Below, one piece after another: positions 20,248-29,279 of a DNA stretch of 39,720 nt (position 1 is its first letter; each line of letters starts with the position of its first letter). Source of the stretch: Yokenella regensburgei ATCC 49455. GTDB lineage: Bacteria > Pseudomonadota > Gammaproteobacteria > Enterobacterales > Enterobacteriaceae. Location: the NCBI RefSeq assembly GCF_000735455.1, contig NZ_JMPS01000026.1, positions 1-39,720 of the forward strand. The letters are read 5' to 3'. The position numbers and the translations under genes are program-made. The notes beneath the pieces are model-generated. The model had not been told where the DNA came from. It did no database searches and saw only the letters and a list, made by a program, of their open reading frames with translations.

Positions 20248-22749
20248 TTACTCTTTCGGTTTGAAGCGCAGCAGACGGTTGGCGTTACTCACGACGGTAA
20301 TCGAAGAGAGCGCCATCGCCGCCCCGGCAACCACCGGGTTAAGTAATGTACCGGTGACCGGCCACAGTATCCCGGCGGCAATCGGAATGCCGAGCGAGTT
20401 ATAAATAAAGGCGCCGAGCAGGTTTTGCTTCATATTGCGCAGCGTCGCTTTGGAAATCGCCAGCGCATCCGCCACGCCGGTCAGGCTATGACGCATCAGC
20501 GTAATCGCGGCGGTTTCAATCGCCACATCGCTCCCGCCGCCCATGGCGATACCCACATCAGCCTGAGCCAGCGCCGGAGCATCGTTGATACCGTCGCCAA
20601 TCATGGCCACGTGACGCCCCTGGCTCTGCAGGCGCTGAATAGCATCGGCTTTACCATCCGGCAGCACCCCGGCGATCACCTCGTCAATCCCCGCCTCTTT
20701 GGCGATAGCATTGGCGGTGGTGGGGTTGTCGCCGGTGAGCATCACCAGACGATAACCCGCACGGTGCAGGCGCTCCAGCGCTGCGACGCTGTCTTCACGC
20801 AGCGGATCACGCACGGCAATCAACGCAGCGGCTTTGCCATCCACCGCCAGCAGCACCGGCGTGGCGCCCTGAGAAGCTTGCGCCGTCAGTTCGTCATCCA
20901 GCGCCTGAGTATCAACCTGCTGCTCATGCAGCAGCGCCTGGTTGCCCAGCAGCAGCGAACGGCCGTCGGCTTCACCGCTCACCCCTAAACCACGCAGGGT
21001 CCGGAAAGCATTGACCTGCGGCAGGGCGTTATCGGCGGCTTTATCGAGAATGGCGCGCGCCAGCGGGTGGCTTGAACCTTGTTCCAGCGCCGCCGCCAGA
21101 CGCAGCGCCCGGGCTTCGCTCCATTCACCGACGGTTTTCACCGCCACCACCTGCGGTTTCCCTTCGGTCAGGGTACCGGTTTTATCAAACACCAGGGTGT
21201 CGAGAACGCTTGCCCGCTGCAGAGCATCGGCATCACGCACCAGCACGCCAAACTCGGCGGCACGCCCCACGCCTGAAATAATCGACATCGGCGTTGCCAG
21301 ACCCAGCGCACAAGGACAGGCGATGATCAGCACCGTTGTGGCAATGACCAGCGTATAGACAATCTGCGGCGCCGGGCCGAAGAAGTACCAGATAGCCGCG
21401 CTGATAAGCGCAATGGCCACCACGGCGGGCACAAACACGGCAGAGATTTTATCCGCCAGCTGGCCGATTTCCGGCTTGCTGCTCTGCGCCTGACGTACCA
21501 TCCGGATGATGCGTGAAAGCGTAGTATGGCTGCCGACCGCGCTGGCGCGGAACAGCACGCTGCCATCCTGCACGACCGTCCCGGCATGAATGCCGTCGCC
21601 TTCGCCTTTCTGCTGCGGGATAGGCTCGCCGGTGAGCATAGCTTCATCAAGCCAGGCTTCGCCCTGGGTGATTTCCCCATCAACCGGTACGCGATCGCCG
21701 GTGGTCAGGCGCAGCGTCATTCCCGGCTGTACGTCCGCCAACGGCACCTCTTTTTCACCCGCTTCGGTAACCACGCGGGCGGTGGGTGGGGTTAAATCGA
21801 GCAGCTTTTCCAGCGCTTTGGAGGAGCGCTGACGTGCCCGGGCTTCCAGCATGTGCCCGAGGTTAATCAGACCGATGATCATCGCGCTGGCCTCGTAATA
21901 GAGGTGTCGCGCTTCCATCGGGAACCACTGCGGCCACAGGTTAACGCTCATCGAGTAGAGCCAGGCCACGCCGGTCCCCAGGGCGACCAGGGTATCCATG
22001 GTGGCGGTGCCGTTTCTCAGGTTTTTCCAGGCGCTGGTATAGAAGTGGCCCCCGGCGAAGACCATCACCCCAAGGGTGATAAGACCAATCACCAGCCACA
22101 GGCTACGGTTGGCGTCGGAGACCATCATGTTGTCACCGATCATCCCCCAGACCATCACCGGAATACCGACCAGCAGGGCGACAATCGCCTGCCAGCGGAA
22201 GCGTTTCATAATAGCGATGGAGGTTTCCTGCTGGCGTTCACGGCGCTTGAGGTCATCTTCGATAGCCTCGGCGCCGTAGCCCACCTTCTCCACGGCCTTC
22301 ACTAAATCGGCGGCGGACGCACTGCCCATGACCAGCGCAGTACGTTCCGCGAGGTTTACCCGTGCCTGTGAGACTCCCGGTACCGCCTGAAGCGCATTTT
22401 GTACGCGGGAAACGCAGCTGGCGCAGCTCATTCCGTTGATCAGCAACTGCTGGCTGTCATCCAGATCCTGGGCTGCCGGAAGCTCAGGAGTGGCCGCTGT
22501 CAGTGCTTCCGACGGGATAGTTGTCTCTGTCAGCGGATTAGGCTTTGGGTGGCTTAACTCCGCCCCGTATCCGGCCTGTTTGATAGTTTCGATCAGTTGT
22601 TCAGCGCTGGCGCTGCCGGTCACTTCGGCATGACTGACGGTGACTTCTGCCTTTTCAACGTCAGGACGTTGTTCCAGGCTCTCTTTAACGCGTTTGACGC
22701 AGTGGCCGCAGGTCAGGCCATCGAGCGCCAGGTCGATAGTGTGAGACAT
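20248..22749 (-). CDS. copA: CopA, Cu(+)-exporting P-type ATPase
   Basis: Inner-membrane P1B-type ATPase that pumps Cu(I) from cytoplasm to periplasm. It is 833 residues (834 in E. coli). Two N-terminal metal-binding domains carry GLTCGHC (C14, C17) and GMSCASC near residue 110. Eight membrane helices follow, including the CPC metal site in [13 protein letters not shown]. Also present are the actuator motif TGEP, the phosphorylation motif [18 protein letters not shown], and the hinge [10 protein letters not shown]. It is divergent from cueR and sits under a CueR-type promoter. An internal slippery site predicts a short second product. E. coli has glsA and ybaT between copA and cueR; here the two genes are adjacent. 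Confidence 0.98.
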   Translation of the reverse strand: MSHTIDLALDGLTCGHCVKRVKESLEQRPDVEKAEVTVSHAEVTGSASAEQLIETIKQAGYGAELSHPKPNPLTETTIPSEALTAATPELPAAQDLDDSQQLLINGMSCASCVSRVQNALQAVPGVSQARVNLAERTALVMGSASAADLVKAVEKVGYGAEAIEDDLKRRERQQETSIAIMKRFRWQAIVALLVGIPVMVWGMIGDNMMVSDANRSLWLVIGLITLGVMVFAGGHFYTSAWKNLRNGTATMDTLVALGTGVAWLYSMSVNLWPQWFPMEARHLYYEASAMIIGLINLGHMLEARARQRSSKALEKLLDLTPPTARVVTEAGEKEVPLADVQPGMTLRLTTGDRVPVDGEITQGEAWLDEAMLTGEPIPQQKGEGDGIHAGTVVQDGSVLFRASAVGSHTTLSRIIRMVRQAQSSKPEIGQLADKISAVFVPAVVAIALISAAIWYFFGPAPQIVYTLVIATTVLIIACPCALGLATPMSIISGVGRAAEFGVLVRDADALQRASVLDTLVFDKTGTLTEGKPQVVAVKTVGEWSEARALRLAAALEQGSSHPLARAILDKAADNALPQVNAFRTLRGLGVSGEADGRSLLLGNQALLHEQQVDTQALDDELTAQASQGATPVLLAVDGKAAALIAVRDPLREDSVAALERLHRAGYRLVMLTGDNPTTANAIAKEAGIDEVIAGVLPDGKADAIQRLQSQGRHVAMIGDGINDAPALAQADVGIAMGGGSDVAIETAAITLMRHSLTGVADALAISKATLRNMKQNLLGAFIYNSLGIPIAAGILWPVTGTLLNPVVAGAAMALSSITVVSNANRLLRFKPKE
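22538..22749 (-). CDS. copA: CopA(Z), predicted frameshift copper chaperone from copA
   Basis: Codons 68-69 of copA lie in the heptamer C CCA AAG (22549-22543). A -1 slip after AAG reads GCC then TAA (22540-22538), so the product ends HPKA at 70 residues and consists of just the first heavy-metal domain with C14 and C17. E. coli copA is known to make a 70-residue soluble chaperone by -1 frameshifting at the same place. The exact heptamer, the immediate stop and the length all agree. Production in this organism is inferred. Confidence 0.7.
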
Positions 22750-22818
22750 AACTAAGCTCCTGTATAATAATCAGGCCAGATGTTGACCTGATTGACCCTT
22801 CTCATTTCACTGTGTAGA

Positions 22819-22849
22819 AGGTTAAACCTTCCATCAAGGGGAAGGTCAA
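22819..22849 (-). promoter_or_regulatory. CueR-regulated copA promoter and operator
   Basis: On the minus strand TTGACC (22849-22844) and TAACCT (22824-22819) are separated by 19 bp, the long spacer typical of MerR-family promoters. The dyad ACCTTCC (22826-22832) / GGAAGGT (22840-22846) sits between them, as in E. coli copA. Confidence 0.88.
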
Positions 22850-22858
22850 GGGGGAATT

Positions 22859-23275
22859 TTGAATATTAGTGATGTGGCGAAAAAAACCGGTTTAACCAGT
22901 AAGGCTATCCGCTTCTATGAGGAGAAAGGGCTGGTGACGCCGCCGCTGCGTAGCGACAACGGCTACCGCAGCTACACGCAAAAACACCTCGATGAACTGA
23001 CCCTGCTGCGTCAGGCCCGTCAGGTGGGATTTAATCTTGAAGAGTGCGGTGAGCTGGTCAATCTGTTTAACGATCCGGGCCGTCACAGCGCGGATGTGAA
23101 ATCGCGGACGCTGCAAAAAGTGGCAGATATCGAAAGGCACATCAAGGAGCTGCAGGAGATGCGCCAGCACCTGCTGGCACTGGCGGCATCCTGCCCGGGC
23201 GACGACAGCGCCGACTGCCCGATTATTGATAATCTTTCCGGCGGCTGCCATCACCACGCGAAGGCAAAAAGCTAA
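22859..23275 (+). CDS. cueR: CueR, Cu(I)-responsive MerR-family activator
   Basis: Copper-sensing transcription activator of copA and cueO. It has 138 residues. The winged-helix HTH is at the N-terminus ([25 protein letters not shown]), a long dimer helix spans about 76-110, and the metal loop has C112 and C120 ([10 protein letters not shown]), the Cu(I)/Ag(I) ligands. The start is TTG (22859), fixed by alignment with the E. coli N-terminus; GGGGGA lies just upstream at a short distance and overlaps the copA -35 region. A TTGACC (22792-22797) 17 bp before TAGAAG (22815-22820) may be its promoter. It converges with ybbJ and their stop codons overlap by 4 bases. Confidence 0.96.
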   Translation: MNISDVAKKTGLTSKAIRFYEEKGLVTPPLRSDNGYRSYTQKHLDELTLLRQARQVGFNLEECGELVNLFNDPGRHSADVKSRTLQKVADIERHIKELQEMRQHLLALAASCPGDDSADCPIIDNLSGGCHHHAKAKS

Positions 23276-23733
23276 CGAGGAGGAAGCAGGCGGATACGCA
23301 GGGTGATCCCTTCAACGGCGATCACCTCAACTTTGCTGCCCGCCGGCAGATCGTCATCGGCGACGACCGGCCAGGAGCTGTCGCCTACCCGCATATGCCC
23401 GCGGCCGTTCATCAGCGTGTCTTCCAGCGTAAAGTGGCGGCCAATCAGCTGTGCGCCGCGCTGGTTGAGGTGGCTGTCGCCAGGACGCTGGCGCTTCACG
23501 CGGTTTGCCAGCCATCGCCACCAGAGCCAGGCGGCAACCAGCGTCAGCACGGCGAACAGCGTGCCCTGCCACTCCCAGCCGAAGGGCAGGAGCCACACCA
23601 GCATGCCGGTAACCACCGCCGCCACGCCGCTCCACAGCAAATAGCCGTTACCGCCGAGCATTTCCGCCGCCAGCAGTAATCCGCCGAGGCTAAGCCAGAA
23701 GATATGCGGATGCGCGAGGATCAATTCGATCAT
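23272..23733 (-). CDS. ybbJ: YbbJ, NfeD-like membrane protein
   Basis: NfeD-family partner of an SPFH protein, 153 residues (152 in E. coli). The N-terminal half has two or three membrane segments ([54 protein letters not shown]). The C-terminal half is a soluble OB-fold ([26 protein letters not shown] ... [17 protein letters not shown]). Its ATG overlaps the qmcA TGA (ATGA), so the two are translationally coupled. NfeD/SPFH pairs are thought to organise membrane microdomains or quality control; the exact role is not shown by sequence. Confidence 0.94.
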   Translation of the reverse strand: MIELILAHPHIFWLSLGGLLLAAEMLGGNGYLLWSGVAAVVTGMLVWLLPFGWEWQGTLFAVLTLVAAWLWWRWLANRVKRQRPGDSHLNQRGAQLIGRHFTLEDTLMNGRGHMRVGDSSWPVVADDDLPAGSKVEVIAVEGITLRIRLLPPR

Positions 23734-24647
23734 GGTTTTTTCCGTGCACCTGCGCTTTCGTTGAGGAGTTCGCTGATCCCGGCGATCGAACCCATCAGGC
23801 TGCTCGCCTCCAGCGGCATCAGCACCACTTTACTGTTATTGGCAGAACCAATCTGCTGCAGCGCGTCGGTGTATTTCTGCGCCACAAAGTAGTTCACCGC
23901 CTGAATATCCCCGGCGGCGATAGCTTCAGACACCATCTTCGTAGCGCGGGCTTCTGCTTCCGCCGAACGCTCACGCGCTTCTGCCTGCAGGAAGGCCGAC
24001 TGACGCTCCCCTTCGGCTTTCAGGATCTGCGACTGCTTCTCGCCTTCCGCTTTGAGGATTTCCGCCTGGCGGACCCCTTCGGCCTCAAGGATATAGGCAC
24101 GTTTAGTACGTTCCGCTTTCATCTGCGCGTTCATGGAAGAAATCAGCTCTGCCGGTGGGCGCACGTCGCGGATCTCAATACGCGTCACCTTGATGCCCCA
24201 CGGGTTAGTGGCTTCATCAACAATATGCAGCAGGCGGGAGTTAATGCTGTCGCGCTGAGAGAGCATCTCGTCAAGCTCCATCGAGCCCAGCACGGTACGA
24301 ATGTTAGTCATCGTCAGGTTGATGATGGCGAGCTCCAGGTTGCTGACTTCGTACGCCGCTTTTGGCGCATCGATAACCTGGATAAAGCACACCGCATCAA
24401 TGGTGACGTTGGCGTTATCTTTGGAGATGATTTCCTGCGAAGGGATATCCAGCACCTGTTCCATCATGTTGATTTTACGGCCAATGCGGTCCATAAAAGG
24501 CACCACAAGGCTCAGGCCTGGCTGCAGCGTGTTGGTATAACGACCAAACCGTTCCACGGTCCACTGGTATCCCTGTGGCACGATTTTGACACCGGCACCG
24601 ACAATCACCAGCGCCACGAAGATCAGAACGGGAATAAAAATAAGCAT
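23730..24647 (-). CDS. qmcA: QmcA, SPFH/stomatin-family membrane protein
   Basis: Prohibitin/stomatin (SPFH) domain protein anchored in the inner membrane, 305 residues. An N-terminal transmembrane segment ([20 protein letters not shown]) is followed by the SPFH domain ([27 protein letters not shown], about 34-60). A long helical coiled-coil repeat rich in EAEG/KAEGEKQ follows, at about 190-240. E. coli QmcA is a multicopy suppressor of an ftsH htpX growth defect and interacts with FtsH-HflKC. Coupled with ybbJ. Its upstream region is shared with divergent fetA. Confidence 0.95.
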   Translation of the reverse strand: MLIFIPVLIFVALVIVGAGVKIVPQGYQWTVERFGRYTNTLQPGLSLVVPFMDRIGRKINMMEQVLDIPSQEIISKDNANVTIDAVCFIQVIDAPKAAYEVSNLELAIINLTMTNIRTVLGSMELDEMLSQRDSINSRLLHIVDEATNPWGIKVTRIEIRDVRPPAELISSMNAQMKAERTKRAYILEAEGVRQAEILKAEGEKQSQILKAEGERQSAFLQAEARERSAEAEARATKMVSEAIAAGDIQAVNYFVAQKYTDALQQIGSANNSKVVLMPLEASSLMGSIAGISELLNESAGARKKP

Positions 24648-24784
24648 GAAAAACCTCCTGTTTTTTGCCTGCGGCGTACGATGTCGTATTGCCAGTAATC
24701 GAAAGTATAACTTTTATTCTCGCAACGATGAAAGCTGTGGAGATACACTATTCCTGTAGAGGTACGTAAACAAACGGATGTGCT

Positions 24785-25453
24785 ATGAAGGAATTATTGC
24801 AATTACGCCAGGTGGGTTTTCGCGCGGGCGATAACGAGATATTACGCGACGTCTCTTTCTCTCTAAATCCCGGTGAATTTAAGCTGATTACCGGCCCCTC
24901 CGGCTGCGGGAAAAGCACGTTATTGAAAATAGTCGCCTCGCTCCTGAGCCCCACCGCCGGGGATATTTTTTTCGACGGCCAGAATATCAATGCACTCTCG
25001 CCCGAAGCTTATCGCCAGCAGGTCTCTTACAGCACGCAAACGCCGTCGCTGTTTGGCGCCACGGTCTATGACAACCTGATTTTCCCCTGGCAGGTACGTA
25101 ACAAGGTGCCGGATCCAAAGCGTTTTATCGACGATCTGGCACGGTTTGGCCTCGCCGAAGAGACGCTGGAGAAATCTATCTCTGAGCTTTCCGGCGGTGA
25201 GAAGCAGCGCGTTTCATTGATTCGTAACCTGCAGTTTATGCCTAAGGTGCTGCTGCTCGATGAAATCACCAGCGCGCTGGACGAGAGCAACAAGAAAAAC
25301 GTCAATGAGTTAATTCACGGCTACGTCAAAGCACAGCAGGTTGCCGTGCTGTGGGTCACGCACGATACCGATGAAATTCGCCACGCCGATGATGTGATTA
25401 CGCTTCCGGTGCGCACCGGGGTGCAAAAGGAGGTCAGCCATGAACGGGCATAA
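24785..25453 (+). CDS. fetA: FetA (YbbL), iron-export ABC transporter ATP-binding subunit
   Basis: ATPase of the FetAB exporter, linked in E. coli to iron efflux and resistance to oxidative stress. It is 222 residues (225 in E. coli). Walker A is GPSGCGKST near residues 38-46, the Q-loop lies in YSTQTPSLFG, the signature is LSGGEKQRVSL, Walker B is VLLLDEITSALD and the H-loop is WVTHDTDE. The ATG at 24785 follows within the qmcA-fetA divergent gap of 137 bp, where I see no clear operator. The 3' end overlaps fetB by 14 bases, giving one coupled transcript. Confidence 0.94.
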   Translation: MKELLQLRQVGFRAGDNEILRDVSFSLNPGEFKLITGPSGCGKSTLLKIVASLLSPTAGDIFFDGQNINALSPEAYRQQVSYSTQTPSLFGATVYDNLIFPWQVRNKVPDPKRFIDDLARFGLAEETLEKSISELSGGEKQRVSLIRNLQFMPKVLLLDEITSALDESNKKNVNELIHGYVKAQQVAVLWVTHDTDEIRHADDVITLPVRTGVQKEVSHERA

Positions 25454-26216
25454 CATCACTAATGAATCCTTGGTGTTTTCGATGGTGCTGGTGCTGATAG
25501 CTATTGTGGTGAGCTACCGGGAAAAGCTGGCGCTGGAAAAAGACATCATCTGGAGTATTTGTCGTGCGGTCGTGCAGCTGATTATTGTCGGCTATGTGCT
25601 GAAGTATATTTTTAACGTCGATAATGCGCTGCTGACCCTATTAATGGTGCTGTTCATTTGCCTGAACGCCGCGTGGAATGCGAAGAAGCGCAGTAAATAT
25701 ATTGATAAAGCGTTCGTGTCGTCGTTTATCGCGATTACCACCGGCGCTGTGCTCACTCTCTCGGTGCTGGTATTTTCCGGCTCTATTGAATTTGCCCCCA
25801 TGCAGGTTATCCCGATTTCCGGAATGATTGCCGGGAACGCGATGGTGGCGGTGGGGCTGTGCTACAACAATCTGGGGCAACGTTTCAGCAGCGAACAGCA
25901 GCAGATTCAGGAGAAACTGAGCCTTGGTGCAACGCCGAAAATGGCCTCAGCCCAGCTCATTCGCGACAGCATTCGCGCGTCGTTAATTCCAACGGTGGAT
26001 TCAGCAAAAACGGTGGGGCTGGTCAGTCTGCCGGGGATGATGTCGGGGCTTATCTTTGCAGGTATCGATCCGGTGAAGGCGATTAAGTATCAGATAATGG
26101 TGACCTTTATGCTGCTTTCTACGGCAAGTTTGTCGACCATTATTGCCTGCTACCTGACCTATCGGAAGTTCTACAACGCGCGCCACCAGCTGGTGGTCAC
26201 GCAGTTGAAAAAGTAG
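25440..26216 (+). CDS. fetB: FetB (YbbM), iron-export ABC transporter permease
   Basis: Membrane subunit of the FetAB exporter (UPF0014 family), 258 residues with about seven hydrophobic segments. The first is SLVFSMVLVLIAIVVSY and a later one is MVTFMLLSTASLSTIIACYLTY. The conserved family region ISGMIAGNAMVAVGLCYNNL lies in the middle and the segment VGLVSLPGMMSGLIFAGIDPVKAIKYQ is near 190-216. The ATG at 25440 has AAGGAGGT in the end of fetA at an ideal distance, so translation is coupled although the frames differ. A REP element follows the stop. Confidence 0.94.
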   Translation: MNGHNITNESLVFSMVLVLIAIVVSYREKLALEKDIIWSICRAVVQLIIVGYVLKYIFNVDNALLTLLMVLFICLNAAWNAKKRSKYIDKAFVSSFIAITTGAVLTLSVLVFSGSIEFAPMQVIPISGMIAGNAMVAVGLCYNNLGQRFSSEQQQIQEKLSLGATPKMASAQLIRDSIRASLIPTVDSAKTVGLVSLPGMMSGLIFAGIDPVKAIKYQIMVTFMLLSTASLSTIIACYLTYRKFYNARHQLVVTQLKK

Positions 26217-26243
26217 TTATCCATTGAAACCTGGGTCTGTTTT

Positions 26244-26275
26244 GTAGGCCGGATAAGGCGTAGCCGCATCCGGCA
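26244..26275. repeat. REP element between fetB and cnoX
   Basis: GTAGGCCGGATAAGGCGTAG then CCGCATCCGGCA: a canonical REP with arms GCCGGAT / ATCCGGC, between convergent genes. Confidence 0.9.
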
Positions 26276-26285
26276 CTGCAAAAGA

Positions 26286-27140
26286 TCAATACAGCAGCGA
26301 GTAAAGCTTACGACGGTACTGTGACGCCAGCGCGTCGCCGGTGCCCAGGGCCGCAAGGATCTCCTGCAGCATCTTGCGTGCCTGACCGTCGGCGGCGCCG
26401 AGATCTTTGCGCAGATGGCTGAACAGCAGCTCCAGCGCCTCTTCATTACGACCAACCTGATGCAGCTGCAGCGCCAGCTGAGAGGCCAGCACCGCGTCTT
26501 CCGGGTTCTCTGCCACCTGCTGCTGCAGGTGCTGAATTTCCGGCGTATCGGCAGCCTGCTTCAACAGCTCTATCTGCGCGACCAGCCCCTGATAGCGGGT
26601 GTCCTGATCCTGCAGCGGAATGGTCTTCAGCGTGACTTCTGCCTCTTCAGAGCGGTTTAACGCGATCTGCGCTTCGGCAAGCAGCAGGCCGATTTCACTG
26701 TCCTGATTCGACAGCTGCCAGGCATCTTTCAGCAGCGGCAGCGCCTCGGCATGGTTGCCTTCCTGCATTAACGCTAACGCCTGCTGCGCCTTCAGCTCTT
26801 CTTCACGCGGCAGCACTTTATCGAGCAGGGCACGAATTGCCTCTTCCGGCTGCGGGCCCTGGAAGCCGTCTACCGGCTGACCGTTCTGGAACAGATAAAC
26901 GGTCGGGATAGCGCGCAGGCCAAACTGCGAGGCCACCATTTGCTCGGCGTCGCAGTCCACTTTTGCCAGCGTAAACTGACCGTTGTACTGAGCGGCAAGG
27001 CTTTCAAGAACCGGGGTCAGCTGTTCGCAGTGCTGACTGCGGGCGGACCAGAAGTAAAACAGGACCGGCGCCGTCATCGACTGTTCCAGGACCTGGTGCA
27101 GGTTAGCTTCCGTGATATTGACAATATTCTGTACAGACAT
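26286..27140 (-). CDS. cnoX: CnoX (YbbN), thioredoxin-fold chaperedoxin with TPR domain
   Basis: Protects proteins from overoxidation and hands them to GroEL or DnaK in E. coli. It is 284 residues, equal to the E. coli protein. The N-terminal thioredoxin fold has the active-site variant SQHC (in [14 protein letters not shown], about 30-43), which lacks the first Cys of CXXC. A cis-Pro follows in [10 protein letters not shown]. The C-terminal half is made of TPR-like helices (for example [21 protein letters not shown]). It ends [21 protein letters not shown]. It is minus strand, with ybbO and tesA upstream, and may share their transcription. Confidence 0.95.
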   Translation of the reverse strand: MSVQNIVNITEANLHQVLEQSMTAPVLFYFWSARSQHCEQLTPVLESLAAQYNGQFTLAKVDCDAEQMVASQFGLRAIPTVYLFQNGQPVDGFQGPQPEEAIRALLDKVLPREEELKAQQALALMQEGNHAEALPLLKDAWQLSNQDSEIGLLLAEAQIALNRSEEAEVTLKTIPLQDQDTRYQGLVAQIELLKQAADTPEIQHLQQQVAENPEDAVLASQLALQLHQVGRNEEALELLFSHLRKDLGAADGQARKMLQEILAALGTGDALASQYRRKLYSLLY

Positions 27141-27199
27141 AGGGGGTATTCTCTTCAGTCGGTTTAACTTTACATGGGGTCGCAGGTCTGGCCTTCAAC

Positions 27200-27970
27200 T
27201 CAGCCGTGTAAAATTTTATCCATCATGCGATCCGAGAGCAGGCGCTTGAGCAGCCGTACAGCCCAGGTCACCAGCGTAACGGGATAACGTAATTTTGGTT
27301 TATCGCTGACAAAAGCATGGCGCACTTTTTCCACCACCGCTTCCGGGCCAAGGGTAAAGCGTGCCGCGATCCCCGGGTTCTCAACCGGTTTATCGGACTG
27401 GGTCTGGTTCACGTTGTCGGTAAAACGGGTGGTGATAGGGCCAGGCTCAATCAGGCTCACTTTGATGCCGGAATGGCGCAGCTCCATACGCAGCGCGTCG
27501 GACCAGGCTTCCAGCGCATATTTGCTGGCGGCATAGGCGCCACGACCCGGCGTCGAGATAAGGCCCATGACCGAAGAGGTCATCACGATGCGGCCTTCAC
27601 CGTGCGGCAGCATGGCGGGCAGCAGGCGCATGGTCAGCTGATGAGCGCCGAAGAAATTAGCGGAAAACTGCTGTTCCATCTGGCTGCGGCTGATGGTGGT
27701 GAGCGGGCCGTACATCCCGAATCCGGCGTTGTTAAAAATGCCGAACAGACGATTGTCGGTCATGGCGATCACTTCATCCGCCGCGCGGTCGATACTTTCC
27801 GGTGAGTCGAGATCGAGCAGAACTCCGGTGAGCCCCATGCCGTGCATGCGGGCGACATCATCAGGTTTACGGCAGGCGGCCAGCACCCGAAATCCCTGGC
27901 GCTTCAGTTCCAGCGCGCTTTCAAGGCCAATTCCGCTGGAACATCCTGTTATTAAGACCGTTTTTTGCAT
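27200..27970 (-). CDS. ybbO: YbbO, short-chain dehydrogenase/reductase
   Basis: NAD(P)-dependent oxidoreductase of the classical SDR family, 256 residues. The nucleotide-binding TGCSSGIGLESALELKRQG is at residues 8-26, NNAGFGMYG is at about 83-91, and the catalytic Ser and the YAASK motif lie near 134-151. E. coli YbbO has been reported to act on aldehydes, including medium- and long-chain fatty aldehydes; the natural substrate is unsettled. The C-terminus (AVRLLKRLLSDRMMDKILHG) is amphipathic or weakly hydrophobic and may contact membrane. Its ATG is 28 bp after the tesA stop, so the two are probably co-transcribed. Confidence 0.94.
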   Translation of the reverse strand: MQKTVLITGCSSGIGLESALELKRQGFRVLAACRKPDDVARMHGMGLTGVLLDLDSPESIDRAADEVIAMTDNRLFGIFNNAGFGMYGPLTTISRSQMEQQFSANFFGAHQLTMRLLPAMLPHGEGRIVMTSSVMGLISTPGRGAYAASKYALEAWSDALRMELRHSGIKVSLIEPGPITTRFTDNVNQTQSDKPVENPGIAARFTLGPEAVVEKVRHAFVSDKPKLRYPVTLVTWAVRLLKRLLSDRMMDKILHG

Positions 27971-27998
27971 AACTTTACCTGAGGATAGCTCCTGGTAT

Positions 27999-28625
27999 TC
28001 AGGAGTCGTGTTTAACTAAAGGTGCCAGGCGTGTCGCCATCCAGTCGGCAATAAACGGCTGGGCGTCACGATTAGGGTGAATGCCATCATCCTGCATCCA
28101 CTGCGGTTTCAGGTAGACCTCTTCCATGAAAAACGGCAGCAGTGGGATATTGAATTCACCGGCAAGTTTTGGATATATCGCGCTAAAGGCTTCATTATAA
28201 CGACGACCATAGTTCGCGGGCAGACGTATTTGCATTAACAGCGGCTGAACCTTCGCCGCTTCGAGCTGTTGCAGCACCGTGCGCAGCGTCTGCTCGGTCT
28301 GTTGCGGCGGAAAACCGCGCAGACCATCGTTACCACCCAGTTCAACCAGCACCCAGCGCGGCTGGTGTTGTTTCAAAAGCGCGGGCAGGCGAGCCAGCCC
28401 CTGCTGCGACGTATCACCGCTGATGCTGGCGTTGATGACGGTCATCTTCGGCTGCCACTTATCGTTGAGCAGCGCGGGCCAGGCACTGGCGGCTGCCATG
28501 CGATATCCGGCGCTCAGACTGTCACCCAGAACCAGCAACGTGTCAGCCGCAGCAGTGCGAAAGGTTAACAGGATCAGAAACAGGAAAGGCAAATGCCAGC
28601 GGAAAACATACTTGAAGTTCATCAT
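27999..28625 (-). CDS. tesA: TesA, periplasmic acyl-CoA thioesterase I / protease I / lysophospholipase L1
   Basis: SGNH-family hydrolase exported to the periplasm; it acts on acyl-CoA, lysophospholipid and model ester substrates. From the ATG at 28625 it is 208 residues, as in E. coli. An in-frame upstream codon at 28655 would add ten residues not found in the family. The signal peptide ([20 protein letters not shown] ... TAA) is cleaved before ADTLLVLGDSLS, which holds the block I nucleophile Ser. Block III is GGNDGLRG and block V is DDGIHPN. Its first 33 bases overlap the 5' end of ybbA on the opposite strand. Confidence 0.96.
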   Translation of the reverse strand: MMNFKYVFRWHLPFLFLILLTFRTAAADTLLVLGDSLSAGYRMAAASAWPALLNDKWQPKMTVINASISGDTSQQGLARLPALLKQHQPRWVLVELGGNDGLRGFPPQQTEQTLRTVLQQLEAAKVQPLLMQIRLPANYGRRYNEAFSAIYPKLAGEFNIPLLPFFMEEVYLKPQWMQDDGIHPNRDAQPFIADWMATRLAPLVKHDS

Positions 28626-29279
28626 CTTAAGAAATCCGTCGGTCAGGGTGAGCACGAGCTTTCCATCCTTACCGGAGTTGAGCTGGTTGTCAAACGGGGG
28701 CAGACCATTGCGCTGATTGGGGAATCGGGTTCCGGTAAATCAACTCTGCTGGCGATCCTTGCAGGTCTCGACGATGGCAGCAGCGGCGATGTGCGCCTGC
28801 TCGGTGAATCACTCCCGGCGCTTGATGAAGAAGCGCGCGCCGCGCTGCGGGCAAAACACGTGGGTTTTGTCTTTCAGTCGTTTATGTTGATTCCAACGCT
28901 AAACGCGCTGGAGAACGTCGAGCTACCGGCATTGCTGCGCGGTGAGAGCAGCAGCGAGAGCCGCCGTCATGCCACAACCCTGCTCGATCAACTGGGGCTT
29001 GCAAAACGGTTGAGTCATCTCCCGGCGCAGCTTTCCGGCGGGGAGCAGCAGCGGGTGGCGCTGGCGCGCGCTTTTAACGGTCGCCCGTCGCTGCTGTTTG
29101 CCGATGAACCCACCGGCAACCTTGACCGTCATACCGGCGATAAAATTGCCGACCTGTTGTTCAGCCTCAATCAGGAGCACGGTACCACGCTGATTCTGGT
29201 CACTCACGATCCGGCGCTTGCCGCTCGCTGCGACCGCCGTCTGCGGCTGGTCGACGGTCAGTTGCAGGAGGAGGCATGA
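28593..29279 (+). CDS. ybbA: YbbA, ABC transporter ATP-binding protein (MacB/LolD-type)
   Basis: ATPase partner of YbbP, in the MacB/LolD subfamily whose members work mechanically on the periplasmic side rather than as simple pumps. It is 228 residues, as in E. coli. Walker A is GESGSGKST, the Q-loop lies in [20 protein letters not shown], the signature is [15 protein letters not shown], and Walker [13 protein letters not shown] and H-loop VTHD follow. The start at 28593 ([14 protein letters not shown]) lies inside the tesA coding start on the other strand, and the arrangement is the E. coli one. The TGA overlaps the ybbP ATG (ATGA). Confidence 0.96.
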   Translation: MPAENILEVHHLKKSVGQGEHELSILTGVELVVKRGQTIALIGESGSGKSTLLAILAGLDDGSSGDVRLLGESLPALDEEARAALRAKHVGFVFQSFMLIPTLNALENVELPALLRGESSSESRRHATTLLDQLGLAKRLSHLPAQLSGGEQQRVALARAFNGRPSLLFADEPTGNLDRHTGDKIADLLFSLNQEHGTTLILVTHDPALAARCDRRLRLVDGQLQEEA

